Origin: SCRD01 sp046705285
GTDB taxonomy: Bacteria > Acidobacteriota > Terriglobia > UBA7540
Assembly (NCBI GenBank): GCA_046705285.1
Contig: JBJKQK010000052.1
Location: forward strand, 1-64,000
DNA: 64,000 nt
Reading direction: 5' to 3'
How positions within the stretch are numbered: position 1 is the stretch's first letter; each line of letters begins with the position of its first letter. The notes beneath the pieces were generated by a model. The model had not been told where the DNA came from. It searched no databases and saw only the letters and a program-made list of their open reading frames with translations. The position numbers were made by a program, and so were the translations under genes. Positions 1-8,941 of this stretch are shown piece by piece.

Positions 1-1448
1 CCGGTCTTCGCGAAATTCGTCCAGTAGGACATCATGGCTTCGGAAATCTTGAAATCGACCGGCTGCCATGGCGCTTTCTTCCATTTCAGATCTCCGAACA
101 CATAGGGGATTTCGGCCGAGTGGCGTGCGCCCAGCTTGATGAGCGGAATCTTGCCAGACATCGCGCCGGGAGGTTCCGGCGGCGTGCGCGTGAACAGGTA
201 GTGATAGACGGGCGAATCGCCGGTCTTACTTTGCATTTCGAGCCATTTCCACGTTTGGTAAACGATCGAGTATTCGCTTGCAAGAGCCTCGGTCGATTGG
301 CGAGCCTCTGCCGAGGTGGCATGAGGGTAGAACTTGAGAGCCTCTTCTGCCTTTGACCCGAACTTTTTTTTGATCTCCTTCACCAGGTTCTCCGGGGTTG
401 GTTTCCTGCCTGAATAGAGGACGCCGGCGTCTTCGTCCTTGTTCCAACCGGCCAGAAGCGGCACGTGGCTCTGCTTGCCTTCGGCGAAGATCGCTCCCAT
501 CGACCGTGGAAGGACGTAGCCGTCAGTATTCGGCCAGAAATTTCCTTTCCTCGATTCCTGCAACAGCTTGGCGGCCGGAATGGCCCGCAGGCCAGCAAGC
601 GAGGTCACTCCGATGGATTGGGCGAACTTCTGGCCGTCCCTTTCGCTCTGCGCCATGCCTAATGCGCCGTGGAGTTGAGGCCAGGCGCCAAACATAGCTC
701 CGCTTTCTCCAATAGCCTTCTGGAACAAGCCTTGCGCGAGCGGCGAGGCCATCAGTGCGCTGACGGAAAAGGATCCGGCGGATTCGCCGAAGATGGTCAC
801 GTTGTGCGGGTCGCCTCCGAAGGCGGAGATGTTGTTGCGGACCCATCGCAGGGCTGCAATCTGGTCCATCAGGCCATAATCGCCGGAGGCATGGTGGGGC
901 GATTCTCTGTTCAGGGCAGGGTAGGAGAAGAAACCGAAAATTCCCAGGCGGTAGTTGCAACTGACCACTACCACTCCCTTCCGGGCCAGGTTTTCCCCAT
1001 CCTGGCGAGCTTCCGATGTCGAGCCGGCCTGGAAGCCGCCCCCGAAAATCCAGAGCATGACTGGAAGGTTCTCATCGGCGGAATTTGCGGGCGTCCAGAC
1101 GTTCAGGTAGAGGCAATCCTCGCTGGGCCCGTTGTCGCGGAAGACCATGTCTGGATAGACCCTTAGCTGCATGCAGCGAGGCCCGAAGGCAACAGTTTTT
1201 CGGACTCCCTTCCAGGGCTGGACAGGCTGCGGCGCTCGCCAGCGGAGTTTGCCGACTGGCGGCGCGGCAAAAGGAATGCCCAGGAAAGCGCGGACATTTG
1301 AATGAGCGACCGTCGTGCCCTGGACCACGCCGGAAGCAATCCTGACTTGGTCTGCCGCACGCGCGGTAAGGGTCTGGGAAACAAGCAGCACAAGCGCAAA
1401 CAAGAACCATTGTTTCCATGATTCTAAAATGCCGTTTTGATGTTTCAT
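1..1448 (-). CDS. Secreted type-B carboxylesterase, copy 1 (C-terminus beyond window)
   Basis: A carboxylesterase/lipase (alpha/beta hydrolase, type-B family) that would hydrolyse ester bonds outside the cytoplasm. I translated the minus strand from the ATG at 1448: the frame is open for 482 codons to the window edge, so only the last part of the protein is missing. An N-terminal hydrophobic signal segment ends near residue 31. The nucleophile is Ser223 in GESAG, the acid is Glu339 in NKDE and the base is His443 in GARHS. The oxyanion-hole motif reads FGGGF rather than the more usual HGGGF. An AGAGGG ribosome site lies 5-6 bases before the start, which is 27 bp downstream of the stop of the paralogous gene, so the two are probably co-transcribed. 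The natural substrate cannot be told from sequence. Confidence 0.9.
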   Translation of the reverse strand, partial: MKHQNGILESWKQWFLFALVLLVSQTLTARAADQVRIASGVVQGTTVAHSNVRAFLGIPFAAPPVGKLRWRAPQPVQPWKGVRKTVAFGPRCMQLRVYPDMVFRDNGPSEDCLYLNVWTPANSADENLPVMLWIFGGGFQAGSTSEARQDGENLARKGVVVVSCNYRLGIFGFFSYPALNRESPHHASGDYGLMDQIAALRWVRNNISAFGGDPHNVTIFGESAGSFSVSALMASPLAQGLFQKAIGESGAMFGAWPQLHGALGMAQSERDGQKFAQSIGVTSLAGLRAIPAAKLLQESRKGNFWPNTDGYVLPRSMGAIFAEGKQSHVPLLAGWNKDEDAGVLYSGRKPTPENLVKEIKKKFGSKAEEALKFYPHATSAEARQSTEALASEYSIVYQTWKWLEMQSKTGDSPVYHYLFTRTPPEPPGAMSGKIPLIKLGARHSAEIPYVFGDLKWKKAPWQPVDFKISEAMMSYWTNFAKT

Positions 1449-1475
1449 TCTTTCCCTCTGAAAGAAAAATCCAAG

Positions 1476-3110
1476 CTAGTTTTTGCGGTAGCGGGCGATG
1501 TAGGAATCCAGGAACTCAAAGCGCTTTCGGTGCTCAGCCGGGCGGGCATGAATGTGAGGCCCCAAAACCATTACCTGATAGCCGTCCTTGGAGTCGTATC
1601 GGGGCCAACGGGGAAGTCCGGGACCGTTGGGATTGCCGGTCTTCGCGAAATTCGTCCAGTAGGACATCATGGCGTCGGAAATCTTGAAATCGACCGGCTG
1701 GCACGGCGCTTTCCTCCACTCCGGATTTCCGAACACATAGGGGATTTCGGCCGAGTGGCGAGCACCCAGCTTTACCAGAGGAACCTTGCCATCCAAGGTC
1801 ATTACTCCCGGGGGCTCGGGCGGTTTGCGCGCGAACAGGTAGCGATAGACGGGCGAATCGCCGGTCTGGTTCTGCATCTGGAGCCACTTCCAGGTTCCGT
1901 AAACGATGAAGTAGTCGTTCGCAAGAGCTTCAGTCGATCGGCGTGCCTCCGCCGGAGTGGCATGCGGGAACAATTTGAGAGCCTCTCCGGCGTCCGGCCC
2001 GAATCGTGCTTTGATCTTTTTCACCAGATTTTCAGCTGTGGGCTTCTCTGCAGAGAAGAGCGCAAATGAGGCTTCATCCTTATTCCAGCCTGCCAGAAGG
2101 GGAACGTGGCTCTGTTTGCCTTCGGAGAAAATCGTATATACGCTCTGTGGAAGGACGTAGCCGTCAATGTTCGGCCAGAATTGGTTCTCAGCCACTTCCT
2201 TAGCCGATTCCTTCATGAGTTTGTGTGCTGGAATGGCGCGCAATTGGGCAAGCGACGTAGCTCCGATGGACTTTGCAAACTTCTCGCCTGCTTTTTCGCT
2301 TTGGGCCAATGATTCGGTGACGTACATTTTGGGCCCGGCGCCGAAGAATGCTCCGCTTTCCCCAATGGCCTTCTGGAACAGGCCCCGTGCGAGGGGCGAG
2401 GCCATCAGCACGCTGACGGAAAGCGATCCTGCGGATTCGCCGAAAATGGTGACGTTGTGCGGGTCGCCACCGAAGGCGGAGATATTGTCCCGAACCCAGC
2501 GCAGGGCCGCAATCTGGTCCATCAGGCCATAATCGCCGGAAGTGTGGTGGGGCGATTCTCTGTTTAGAGCAGGGTAGGAGAAGAAGCCGAAAATTCCCAG
2601 GCGATAGTTGCAACTCACCACCACCACGCCCTTCCTGGCCAGGTTCTCCCCATCCTGGCGAGGCTCTGAAGTTGAACCGCCCTCGAATCCACCTCCGAAA
2701 ATCCAGAACATCACCGGAAGGTTTTCATTGGCCGATGTCGCGGGCGTCCATACGTTCAGGTAAAGGCAATTTTCACTGGGGCCGTTGTCGCGAAAGACCA
2801 AATCTAAAAAAACCTTGAAAACTTTCTTCTGCATGCAGCGCGGCCCGAAGGCAACTGTTTTTCGAACTCCCTTCCAGGGCTGGACGGGTTGCGGCGCTCG
2901 CCAGCGCAATTGGCCGACTGGCGGGGCGGCGAAAGGAATGCCTTCAAAGATCCGGATCTTGTGATCGGCGCTGGCCCTTCCCTGGATCATGCCGGAATCA
3001 ATCCTGACCCGGGTCGAGGCGCATAGCCCGGCCACCTGGGTCACGGCCAGAACAAGTGGTAGCAGGATGATCGGACTGGCAAAACTGCGTACCCCTTTGT
3101 GATGGTTCAT
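1476..3110 (-). CDS. Secreted type-B carboxylesterase, copy 2
   Basis: Full-length 544-residue paralogue of the adjacent gene. It has a signal peptide (hydrophobic stretch about residues 10-30) and the type-B esterase triad: Ser226 in GESAG, Glu346 in NKDE and His452 in GARHS. The oxyanion-hole motif is again FGGGF (about 138-142), so the change is shared by both copies and is probably a subfamily trait. The start at 3110 is supported by a GGGGGA ribosome site about four bases upstream. It lies first in a two-gene tandem array, with nucleotide similarity to copy 1 running through most of its length, which indicates a local duplication followed by divergence (for example, copy 1 lacks four residues near position 305). 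Family assignment is secure; substrate is unknown. Confidence 0.93.
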   Translation of the reverse strand: MNHHKGVRSFASPIILLPLVLAVTQVAGLCASTRVRIDSGMIQGRASADHKIRIFEGIPFAAPPVGQLRWRAPQPVQPWKGVRKTVAFGPRCMQKKVFKVFLDLVFRDNGPSENCLYLNVWTPATSANENLPVMFWIFGGGFEGGSTSEPRQDGENLARKGVVVVSCNYRLGIFGFFSYPALNRESPHHTSGDYGLMDQIAALRWVRDNISAFGGDPHNVTIFGESAGSLSVSVLMASPLARGLFQKAIGESGAFFGAGPKMYVTESLAQSEKAGEKFAKSIGATSLAQLRAIPAHKLMKESAKEVAENQFWPNIDGYVLPQSVYTIFSEGKQSHVPLLAGWNKDEASFALFSAEKPTAENLVKKIKARFGPDAGEALKLFPHATPAEARRSTEALANDYFIVYGTWKWLQMQNQTGDSPVYRYLFARKPPEPPGVMTLDGKVPLVKLGARHSAEIPYVFGNPEWRKAPCQPVDFKISDAMMSYWTNFAKTGNPNGPGLPRWPRYDSKDGYQVMVLGPHIHARPAEHRKRFEFLDSYIARYRKN

Positions 3111-3351
3111 AATCCCCCGTGAAGGGTAATCATGTTAGCACACCGATGCTGCCAGAGAGCCGGGATCTCGCATTTTCCGGCATCAGGTGCGAAAAATTAT
3201 GAACTGGAAATGAGACTGGATCTGGCTGAGGACACACAGAAAACAGCGCGGCAAATTTTCACAACTCCACCCTGAGCCTGCCCGCCCGAGGGAGCGCGAG
3301 CGGAGACGGGTTCCGTTGATTGTTCAGGGTCGGGTACGCCGACGGGTTGTT

Positions 3352-3933
3352 CTAGGAGGCGAACTCTGCGATCAGCTTATGGCCGGCCTCCGTCAACTCC
3401 CAGACGCCGCGTGGGGAGTCGGCCTTCAAGAGGCCTGCCTGCCTCATGGCAGCATGTGCCCACTGTGCGGTATTCCACCAGCGGGGCACTTCTGAGTCTG
3501 GAGCCAGCGGCTCATAATCAATTTGAGTCAGAGTTCCCTTCATGACTTTGGGGAGGCGCTCGAGAACATCGCTCATCTCGCCGGCACCGCCCATCTGGCT
3601 TAGGATCTGCAGTATCGGCTTGAAATAGGCTGTCTCGCGAGTTCGAATGCCTCGCTGCAAACGGCTGAGATCGTAACTGCCGTTCCTTTTAGCATCCGTA
3701 CCATTCAGCGCGCCCGCCGGGGCCAACTTTTCCCATTCAGAGCGAAGCTCCGCCAGCTTCTCTCGAAGGGCTGTGGCCTGGTCGGCGCGATCGAGGACGG
3801 CCCGAGCACCCTCGTAATTGCGGGCCGAAAAAGCCCTTGCCCCTGACTGGTTGATGAATTCGATCTCCGTCTCCATCTCTTCGAGAAGAATCTCAAAAGC
3901 AGCCAGCACAGTGGTGGGATCGCTGTCGACCAT
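3352..3933 (-). CDS. Mrr-N-like winged-helix protein without nuclease domain
   Basis: A 193-residue protein. The first half is helical and charged (about residues 10-85). The C-terminal part (about 100-190) resembles the Mrr N-terminal winged-helix domain (PF14338 type): a PILQIL helix, a variable linker, an NTAQWAHAAMRQAGLL helix, then GVWELTEAG as the wing. No PD-(D/E)XK nuclease motif follows, so it is probably a DNA-binding or regulatory protein rather than a restriction enzyme. I chose the ATG at 3933 because an AAGGAGG site sits at ideal spacing before it; the open frame extends 33 codons further upstream but that stretch looks non-coding. No neighbouring restriction-modification genes are seen. 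Function is unknown. Confidence 0.7.
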   Translation of the reverse strand: MVDSDPTTVLAAFEILLEEMETEIEFINQSGARAFSARNYEGARAVLDRADQATALREKLAELRSEWEKLAPAGALNGTDAKRNGSYDLSRLQRGIRTRETAYFKPILQILSQMGGAGEMSDVLERLPKVMKGTLTQIDYEPLAPDSEVPRWWNTAQWAHAAMRQAGLLKADSPRGVWELTEAGHKLIAEFAS

Positions 3934-4441
3934 GTTACGGCCTCCTTTTTCTCCTTCGTACTCTTCGTGATTCTTGGGATTGATGGTGGCTGACCAGAAT
4001 CGGCTCACTGTGTCCTTACCTCTCTGCCACACCGGATTCCCCTCCGATGTTTTGCATTGAATTGTATCGGAGAGGGCTAGTTTGCGCTAGCCCCCTGAAA
4101 CAATTGATAATTTACACCTAAAAGGGGATTGTTGGTTACTAAAATTTCACGTGCGGCGAAAATAAATTCATAATGAGTTATTGCGAGATTTCCCTCTGCT
4201 GCGCAGAAGGTGGAACCTGCAGCGTTCTTCCGATGGTCGAGAACAGCGGAAGCGCCGGCTGCATCCATCCAAACAGAGAACAACCAGTTGATCAAACAAG
4301 ACTTATTCCTCAGACAGGCGGGACAGCGATGGCACTTGCAGCGTCCCTGGTCTGAATGCCTTTCCACGCGATCAAGCCAGCCCCTCGTCTTCCCTGTGAA
4401 CGGGTTCGACCCTCCCCGGGATTGCAGGTTCCAGCGCGCTC
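3934..4441. other. Intergenic stretch, no recognised gene
   Basis: About 500 bases between the Mrr-N-like gene and the TolC-like gene. Weak open frames exist on both strands (for instance minus 4077-4367) but none has a family-like protein or a convincing ribosome site. The part next to 3934 is the leader of the Mrr-N-like gene. Confidence 0.6.
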
Positions 4442-6358
4442 TCAGGGCTGGGGAACCGTGTTTATGGGTGTGCCGGGGATGTTCGGGCGTTGAGAATACT
4501 GGCCGGTCTGCGGGTCAGTGAGAATGATATTGTGCGCATCGAGGATCGTCCCTGTGGCCTGATCAAATTGGACCAGGGACTGGGCGTAGGCCTGCCGCGC
4601 CTTGGCCAGATTGCCTTCCGCCGTAATCAGGTCGCGCTGCAACAGGATGACGTTCAAGGTGGTGGAAACGCCCAGGCGCAACTTCTTGATCTCAGCGTTC
4701 AGGGCCTGCTGGGCATAAGTCCTGGCCTTGAGGGCAGCGTCAATCTGAGCCTTTGCCTGTGTGACAGCGATCTCCGCATTGCGGACATCCTGCTCGACCG
4801 TGTTTTTATCTCGTTGCATGCCGGTTTGCATTTCATGCAGTTCGACCACGGCCTGAGCGGCGTTGGCCTGCTGGATTCGGTTATGAATAGGAATTTGGAG
4901 AGTGAGCCCAACGGAGTAACTCGGATATTTGCCGCTGAAGATTTGCGAGAGTGAATTTCCAAGACCTCCAGGTCCGCTGGTGATAAGTCCTCCAAAGGGA
5001 ACGCCCGCCAGGCCATTTGACTGGTAGGTGGCGAAAGCGTCAAGAGTGGGCAGGAGTCCGTTACGGTTGGACTGGATTGTGTAATCCTGGTTGCGGAGAT
5101 TCAACTCATCCTGGTGAAGTTCAGGGCGTTTCTTGAGCGCCTCCGAGAGGGCTTGCGGCAACGGAGGAATATCATTCGGCCTGGGCTCAGGCAGATTGTT
5201 GGTTGCGTCGATCTCAACACTGGCAAGTTCTGGGGTCACGCGCTTGGAAATCAGCGTTTTAATCACTTCCTGTTGTTGCAGGTACGTGGTCCGGGCCACG
5301 ATCAGGGTCTGCTGGTCACTGGCAAGCTCGGACTCGGCCTGAACCACATCGAGGGGGGCGAGCGTGCCAATCTGGACCTGCTTCCTATCGTCCTCGACAA
5401 GTTTTTCAGAGTAATTCACCGCCGACTGCGCCACTCGGACCTGGTCCCGATCGGCCAGGAGAGTGTAGTAGGCGTTGAGCACTGCGGCGACGGTAGTAAT
5501 GACCTGCTCCTTGAAAACCGTGTTCGCAATGCGCAGGTCGTTGTTTGCAAGGCGGATAAACACAGCATTGGCCCGGCGGCCAAACCCCTTGAGCAAATGC
5601 TGGTTGAGACCGACGGTCAGACTGGTGGGAACGGAGGGGTTGAATAAGGAGGTCGTCGATGTCGTGCTGCTACGATTGCCGCTTACGGATGCCATGAAAC
5701 TGGTTCCTGTGAAGAAACCCTTTCCGAAGAAAGTCGAGTATGTCGCCGTGTGGCTGCCCTCGACGGGAACTCCAAGCACGGTGGCGAAATTCAATGGCGT
5801 TGAACTGTTATTCCATCCGAAGCTGACTCCCGTAATTGGTTCGCCGGGGCCGAGGAAAGGAGTGCTGACCACGCCGCCGCTGGTGAAGCCTCCGCCACCC
5901 GTTGCGGCTCCGCTTACAGCACCGCTAACACCGGCTCCGATCGCGCCGGTGAACAGGGCGTTTGAAATCACTGCACCCTGGACGCCGCGGGCGGCACTGC
6001 CTGCTTTTGTTCTGAGAATATCAAGCCGGGCGAGGGGAAGCTGATAGCGGGCCACGGAGATATCCAGATTGTTCTGGAGCGCTAGCTCAATGGCTGAATT
6101 CAGAGAGAGCTCGAGCTTATTGTTCTGGATTAATTGATCCAGTTGCGGCGTATTTGTCAGCGTCGGAGGGGGAATATAGGGATAAGAGTATGCTTTAAAG
6201 ATGGAAGTGCCGTTTGTGTAGCTGAACGAGCTTTTCGCGGGCGGCGACTGCCTGGCGGTGCTCTGCTGGGCATGTAGCTCTGCCGGTAATATCCCCAACA
6301 GCAGTGAAATGGCGAAAATCCCAGGCACAGCAAGCCCTGTAGCTTTTTTCAATCTCAT
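4442..6358 (-). CDS. TolC-like outer membrane efflux protein
   Basis: A 638-residue outer membrane channel of the TolC/OEP family, expected to form the outer membrane duct of a tripartite efflux or type I secretion system. A signal peptide occupies about residues 1-30 (hydrophobic core then HAQQ). Two OEP repeats follow, with the typical coiled-coil segments: NSAIELALQNNLDISVARYQ early, and an ENLAKARQAYAQSL-like helix near the C-terminus (EGNLAKARQAYAQSLVQF). It is longer than E. coli TolC (493 residues) because of a Gly/Ala/Ser-rich insertion at about residues 115-190. The last 25 residues are Pro/Gln-rich. No inner membrane pump or adaptor gene is adjacent, so its partners must be encoded elsewhere. 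A GGGAGAGG-like purine-rich site precedes the ATG. Confidence 0.88.
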   Translation of the reverse strand: MRLKKATGLAVPGIFAISLLLGILPAELHAQQSTARQSPPAKSSFSYTNGTSIFKAYSYPYIPPPTLTNTPQLDQLIQNNKLELSLNSAIELALQNNLDISVARYQLPLARLDILRTKAGSAARGVQGAVISNALFTGAIGAGVSGAVSGAATGGGGFTSGGVVSTPFLGPGEPITGVSFGWNNSSTPLNFATVLGVPVEGSHTATYSTFFGKGFFTGTSFMASVSGNRSSTTSTTSLFNPSVPTSLTVGLNQHLLKGFGRRANAVFIRLANNDLRIANTVFKEQVITTVAAVLNAYYTLLADRDQVRVAQSAVNYSEKLVEDDRKQVQIGTLAPLDVVQAESELASDQQTLIVARTTYLQQQEVIKTLISKRVTPELASVEIDATNNLPEPRPNDIPPLPQALSEALKKRPELHQDELNLRNQDYTIQSNRNGLLPTLDAFATYQSNGLAGVPFGGLITSGPGGLGNSLSQIFSGKYPSYSVGLTLQIPIHNRIQQANAAQAVVELHEMQTGMQRDKNTVEQDVRNAEIAVTQAKAQIDAALKARTYAQQALNAEIKKLRLGVSTTLNVILLQRDLITAEGNLAKARQAYAQSLVQFDQATGTILDAHNIILTDPQTGQYSQRPNIPGTPINTVPQP

Positions 6359-7572
6359 GTCCTAACCTCTCCCTCTACCATAAAGTTCCTAGTTTTTTAG
6401 TGACCATAATTTAATTACGAAAGCTTTGGATGTTCAGTTTCATGTAGGTGGGAGAAAACACCTAACTCGACGGAGCAGAAAACGGATTATTGTTGTGCAG
6501 TCGCGTGGTGATTTTCTAATCCAGCTGCCTTCATCAGATACCCTGGCTGCGGTCAAGCAAGAACAACCCGGCAGGCGTGGTCGGCATTGTGCTAGACGCC
6601 CAATTTACCATTCATCAGGGCGGACTGGCAACGGTTCCAGCACACCTGTAACGCGCTATGACGAACCCGTCGAGAATCTCAGCAACTTTGAGCGAGGCAA
6701 GGCCGAGTACCACTTTGACCGGGATGGCCTGGTTGTCAGTTCCCATGATCGAGCGATCGAATCCCGGCTCAGCCGATTTTAGCCGGGAGAATCCCGACTT
6801 CATGGCCGGGTTTGCCCGAATACCGGCAAGAGTATATGCATTGCGGCGAAGGAATCGCTTGAAAAGATGGAGCTTGCGCCTCATGTCCATGCTCCGGCTC
6901 CGTCATCCGCGGGAAAAGCTCTGGTGCGGGCCGGCTGGAGGCGCCCGCCACCCACTTCCCTAGACAATCGACAGTAAGACCTTAACGTTGTTCCCCTAGA
7001 ATGTCAAGAGGAAGGTTCTCGGGATTTCTCGCCAGACCTTTATGTGGTCTTCAGTGGTGTATGCGCCCAAGTGGGATTATTTCCCGATGGCCGTGACGCA
7101 ACGATAAGGGTGCTGGAGAGTGCCTGGAGGAAACGAGGTGCAGCGGACGGAACAATCGATGCTCCGTCCGCCGCGGGAGGGGGTCCTCGTCGGCCTGACC
7201 GCCTAATACGACCTGGCCAAACCGCCTGCAAAATCTCGTATACCTGTAATGGCGCGCCGTAGGTCAAGAGAGGAGGAACACCTGGAATGCTTCGCCAGTG
7301 TCACAGAAGCCGTGCCACCCTCCCCCTTCGATCAAAGCACACCGTGTAGTAACCTATTAGTAATATTTTCATGAGTTACTGTCAAGTAAATAATTGATCC
7401 ACTGATACATTTTTCACAAGGGGCTTGTTTTCAGTTGGATATGGGACTGATGCGCGGGCAGAAGACCGTTATCATGGATCCAAGGCCAAAAACACCCCCA
7501 TTCGATGCAAGCGTCCTGGGCGTTGGGTTCGGGAGTCTGGTTGCGTTCCTTGGCTGAGTCGCCCTACTCTGA
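6359..7572. other. 1.2 kb gene-poor region with hairpin
   Basis: I recognise no gene here. A minus-strand frame at 6615-6890 (91 codons) has reasonably gene-like codons in its second half but no recognisable family or strong ribosome site. A perfect 9-bp hairpin (GCGGACGGA/TCCGTCCGC) lies at 7143-7151 and 7163-7171. An AT-rich stretch around 7340-7410 probably holds the truA promoter. I looked for SRP RNA, RNase P RNA and riboswitch cores and did not find their conserved segments. Confidence 0.5.
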
Positions 7573-8340
7573 GTGAGCATGAGAAACATTCGCCTTGTTA
7601 TAGCCTACGACGGAACGGATTTTCACGGATGGCAACGCCAGCCACACACGACGACAATCCAGGAAGTTCTGGAAGCTCACATTACAAGAATTGCCGGCGA
7701 AAAGGTGAAACTCGCCGGGTCTGGGCGAACTGACACGGGCGTTCACGCGGCGGGGCAGGTGGCGAACTTCAAGACGGCGTGTCCCATTCCGTGCACGAGC
7801 CTTGTGAAAGCTCTCAATGACGCGCTGCCGGTTGCGATCCGGGTGAGAAGAGCCGATGAGGTTGAGGCTGCGTTCCACGCGCGCTATTGTGCGAAATCAA
7901 AAACGTACCGCTATCGAATTCTGCAGGCTCCCATCTGCCCGCCTTTCCTCGCACGCTACGTTTATCACTATCCTTATCCTTTGCATCGCGGCCGCATGGC
8001 AAAGGCGGCACGGATGGTCCAAGGAGAACACGACTTTACCTCGTTTGCCGGGGCGGATGCTGCGAACAGGGACAAGCCCCGCCGAGAGAACTCGAATGTT
8101 CGGCAAATCCTTGAGTCGCACATTCGGATTCGGAAGGAATTGTCGCTGATGACATATGAGATTCGGGGCTCAGGATTCCTTCATCATATGGTGCGCAACA
8201 TTGTGGGAACGTTGCTGGAAGTTGGCAGTGGAAAACTTTCGCCTGAAGATATCGGCGCGATTCTTGAAGCGCGCGACCGCAGCAAGGCCGGACCTACCGC
8301 TCCCGCAAGCGGACTCTGCCTGGTCAGGGTTCAATACTGA
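7573..8340 (+). CDS. truA: tRNA pseudouridine synthase A
   Basis: Converts uridines 38-40 of the tRNA anticodon arm to pseudouridine in the cytoplasm. The protein begins MRNIRLVIAYDGTDFHGWQR when read from the ATG at 7579; a GTG two codons earlier (7573) is also possible. The catalytic aspartate is Asp52 (from the ATG) in GSGRTDTGVHA, the family signature. The C-terminal domain carries GSGFLHHMVRNIVGTLLEVG, also typical. Length of about 253-255 residues is normal. It stands alone, followed directly by an inverted repeat and a convergently oriented MoaD-like gene. Confidence 0.96.
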   Translation: MSMRNIRLVIAYDGTDFHGWQRQPHTTTIQEVLEAHITRIAGEKVKLAGSGRTDTGVHAAGQVANFKTACPIPCTSLVKALNDALPVAIRVRRADEVEAAFHARYCAKSKTYRYRILQAPICPPFLARYVYHYPYPLHRGRMAKAARMVQGEHDFTSFAGADAANRDKPRRENSNVRQILESHIRIRKELSLMTYEIRGSGFLHHMVRNIVGTLLEVGSGKLSPEDIGAILEARDRSKAGPTAPASGLCLVRVQY

Positions 8341-8363
8341 AAAGCTGAGGAAAGAGAAGTAAT

Positions 8364-8435
8364 CTCACGCCAAGGCGCAGAGGCGCAAAGAATTGGGTCC
8401 ATCATTTCCTTTGCGGCTTGGCGCCTTGGCGTGAG
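8364..8435. repeat. Long inverted repeat (CTCACGCCAAGGCGC arms)
   Basis: Two 27-base arms, 8364-8390 and 8409-8435, are almost perfectly complementary (about 24 of 27), with an 18-base loop. Each arm also contains internal GGCGC repetition. It sits between truA and the convergent MoaD-like gene, so it could end transcription from both sides, but it has no T-tract and looks more like a dispersed REP-type intergenic element. Confidence 0.75.
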
Positions 8436-8486
8436 GCCTTTGAACGTCGAGGACACTCGTTTGCAGCGTTCTGCTACTCGGCCGGT

Positions 8487-8783
8487 CTAGCCGCCGGCGA
8501 TCGCTCCGACGATGCAAAAGGGCTCTTTCCCGGTTGCGACGGCTTCGGGCAGGAGAGCATCCGGTGATTCGTGCGAGAGATCCTGCTCGCAGGCAAAAAA
8601 TCTGAGAAAAGCGCGCCGCTGGCCGGTCGCATGATCGCGAATGGTCCCGCGCAGCACCGGATAGCGCGCCTCCAACGCATCCAGCACCGAGCGCTGCGTG
8701 ACCGGCCCCGCGACGTCGAGTGTAATCTCGTCATCGACTTGCGCCAGAGTCCGAAGATGAAAGGGAAGTGTGACTCGGATCAT
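8487..8783 (-). CDS. MoaD/ThiS-family ubiquitin-like protein
   Basis: A 98-residue beta-grasp protein that begins MIRVTLPFHLRTLAQVDDEI and ends in GAIAGG. The C-terminal Gly-Gly is the site that MoaD/ThiS proteins use for adenylation and thiocarboxylation, so it probably acts as a sulfur carrier or protein modifier. The motif VLDALEARYPVLRGTI matches the central helix of the family. I chose the ATG at 8783; the frame stays open upstream but without similarity. It lies 158 bp downstream of the Asp-box repeat protein on the same strand. No moaE, thiG or E1-like partner is in the window, so the pathway is open. Confidence 0.8.
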   Translation of the reverse strand: MIRVTLPFHLRTLAQVDDEITLDVAGPVTQRSVLDALEARYPVLRGTIRDHATGQRRAFLRFFACEQDLSHESPDALLPEAVATGKEPFCIVGAIAGG

Positions 8784-8941
8784 GTCGGACCTCGTTGCAT
8801 GATTCGCGGGCTTGTTCCGCGATGTGCCGTTAACTCCCTTCGGCATCGTTGGCCATACTGCCTCACGCTCCCATCGTACAGTTTCGAGTGGGTCAGCCGG
8901 GTGCTTCTGATAGCCTCGGCGGTCGCGTGCCTCGAGCTTGT

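Noticed and set aside
1..1448. Left-edge esterase looks fragmented into many short frames
   Set aside because: Direct translation from 1448 is open to the window edge and matches the paralogue throughout; the gene is simply cut by the window.
3934..4032. N-terminal extension of the Mrr-N-like protein
   Set aside because: AAGGAGG directly precedes the ATG at 3933 and the upstream residues look like untranslated leader.
4077..4367. 96-codon minus-strand frame
   Set aside because: No family similarity, poor ribosome site and overlapping frames on the other strand; probably non-coding.
6426..6890. Overlapping hypothetical frames on both strands
   Set aside because: Neither has a convincing ribosome site or family; not annotated as genes.
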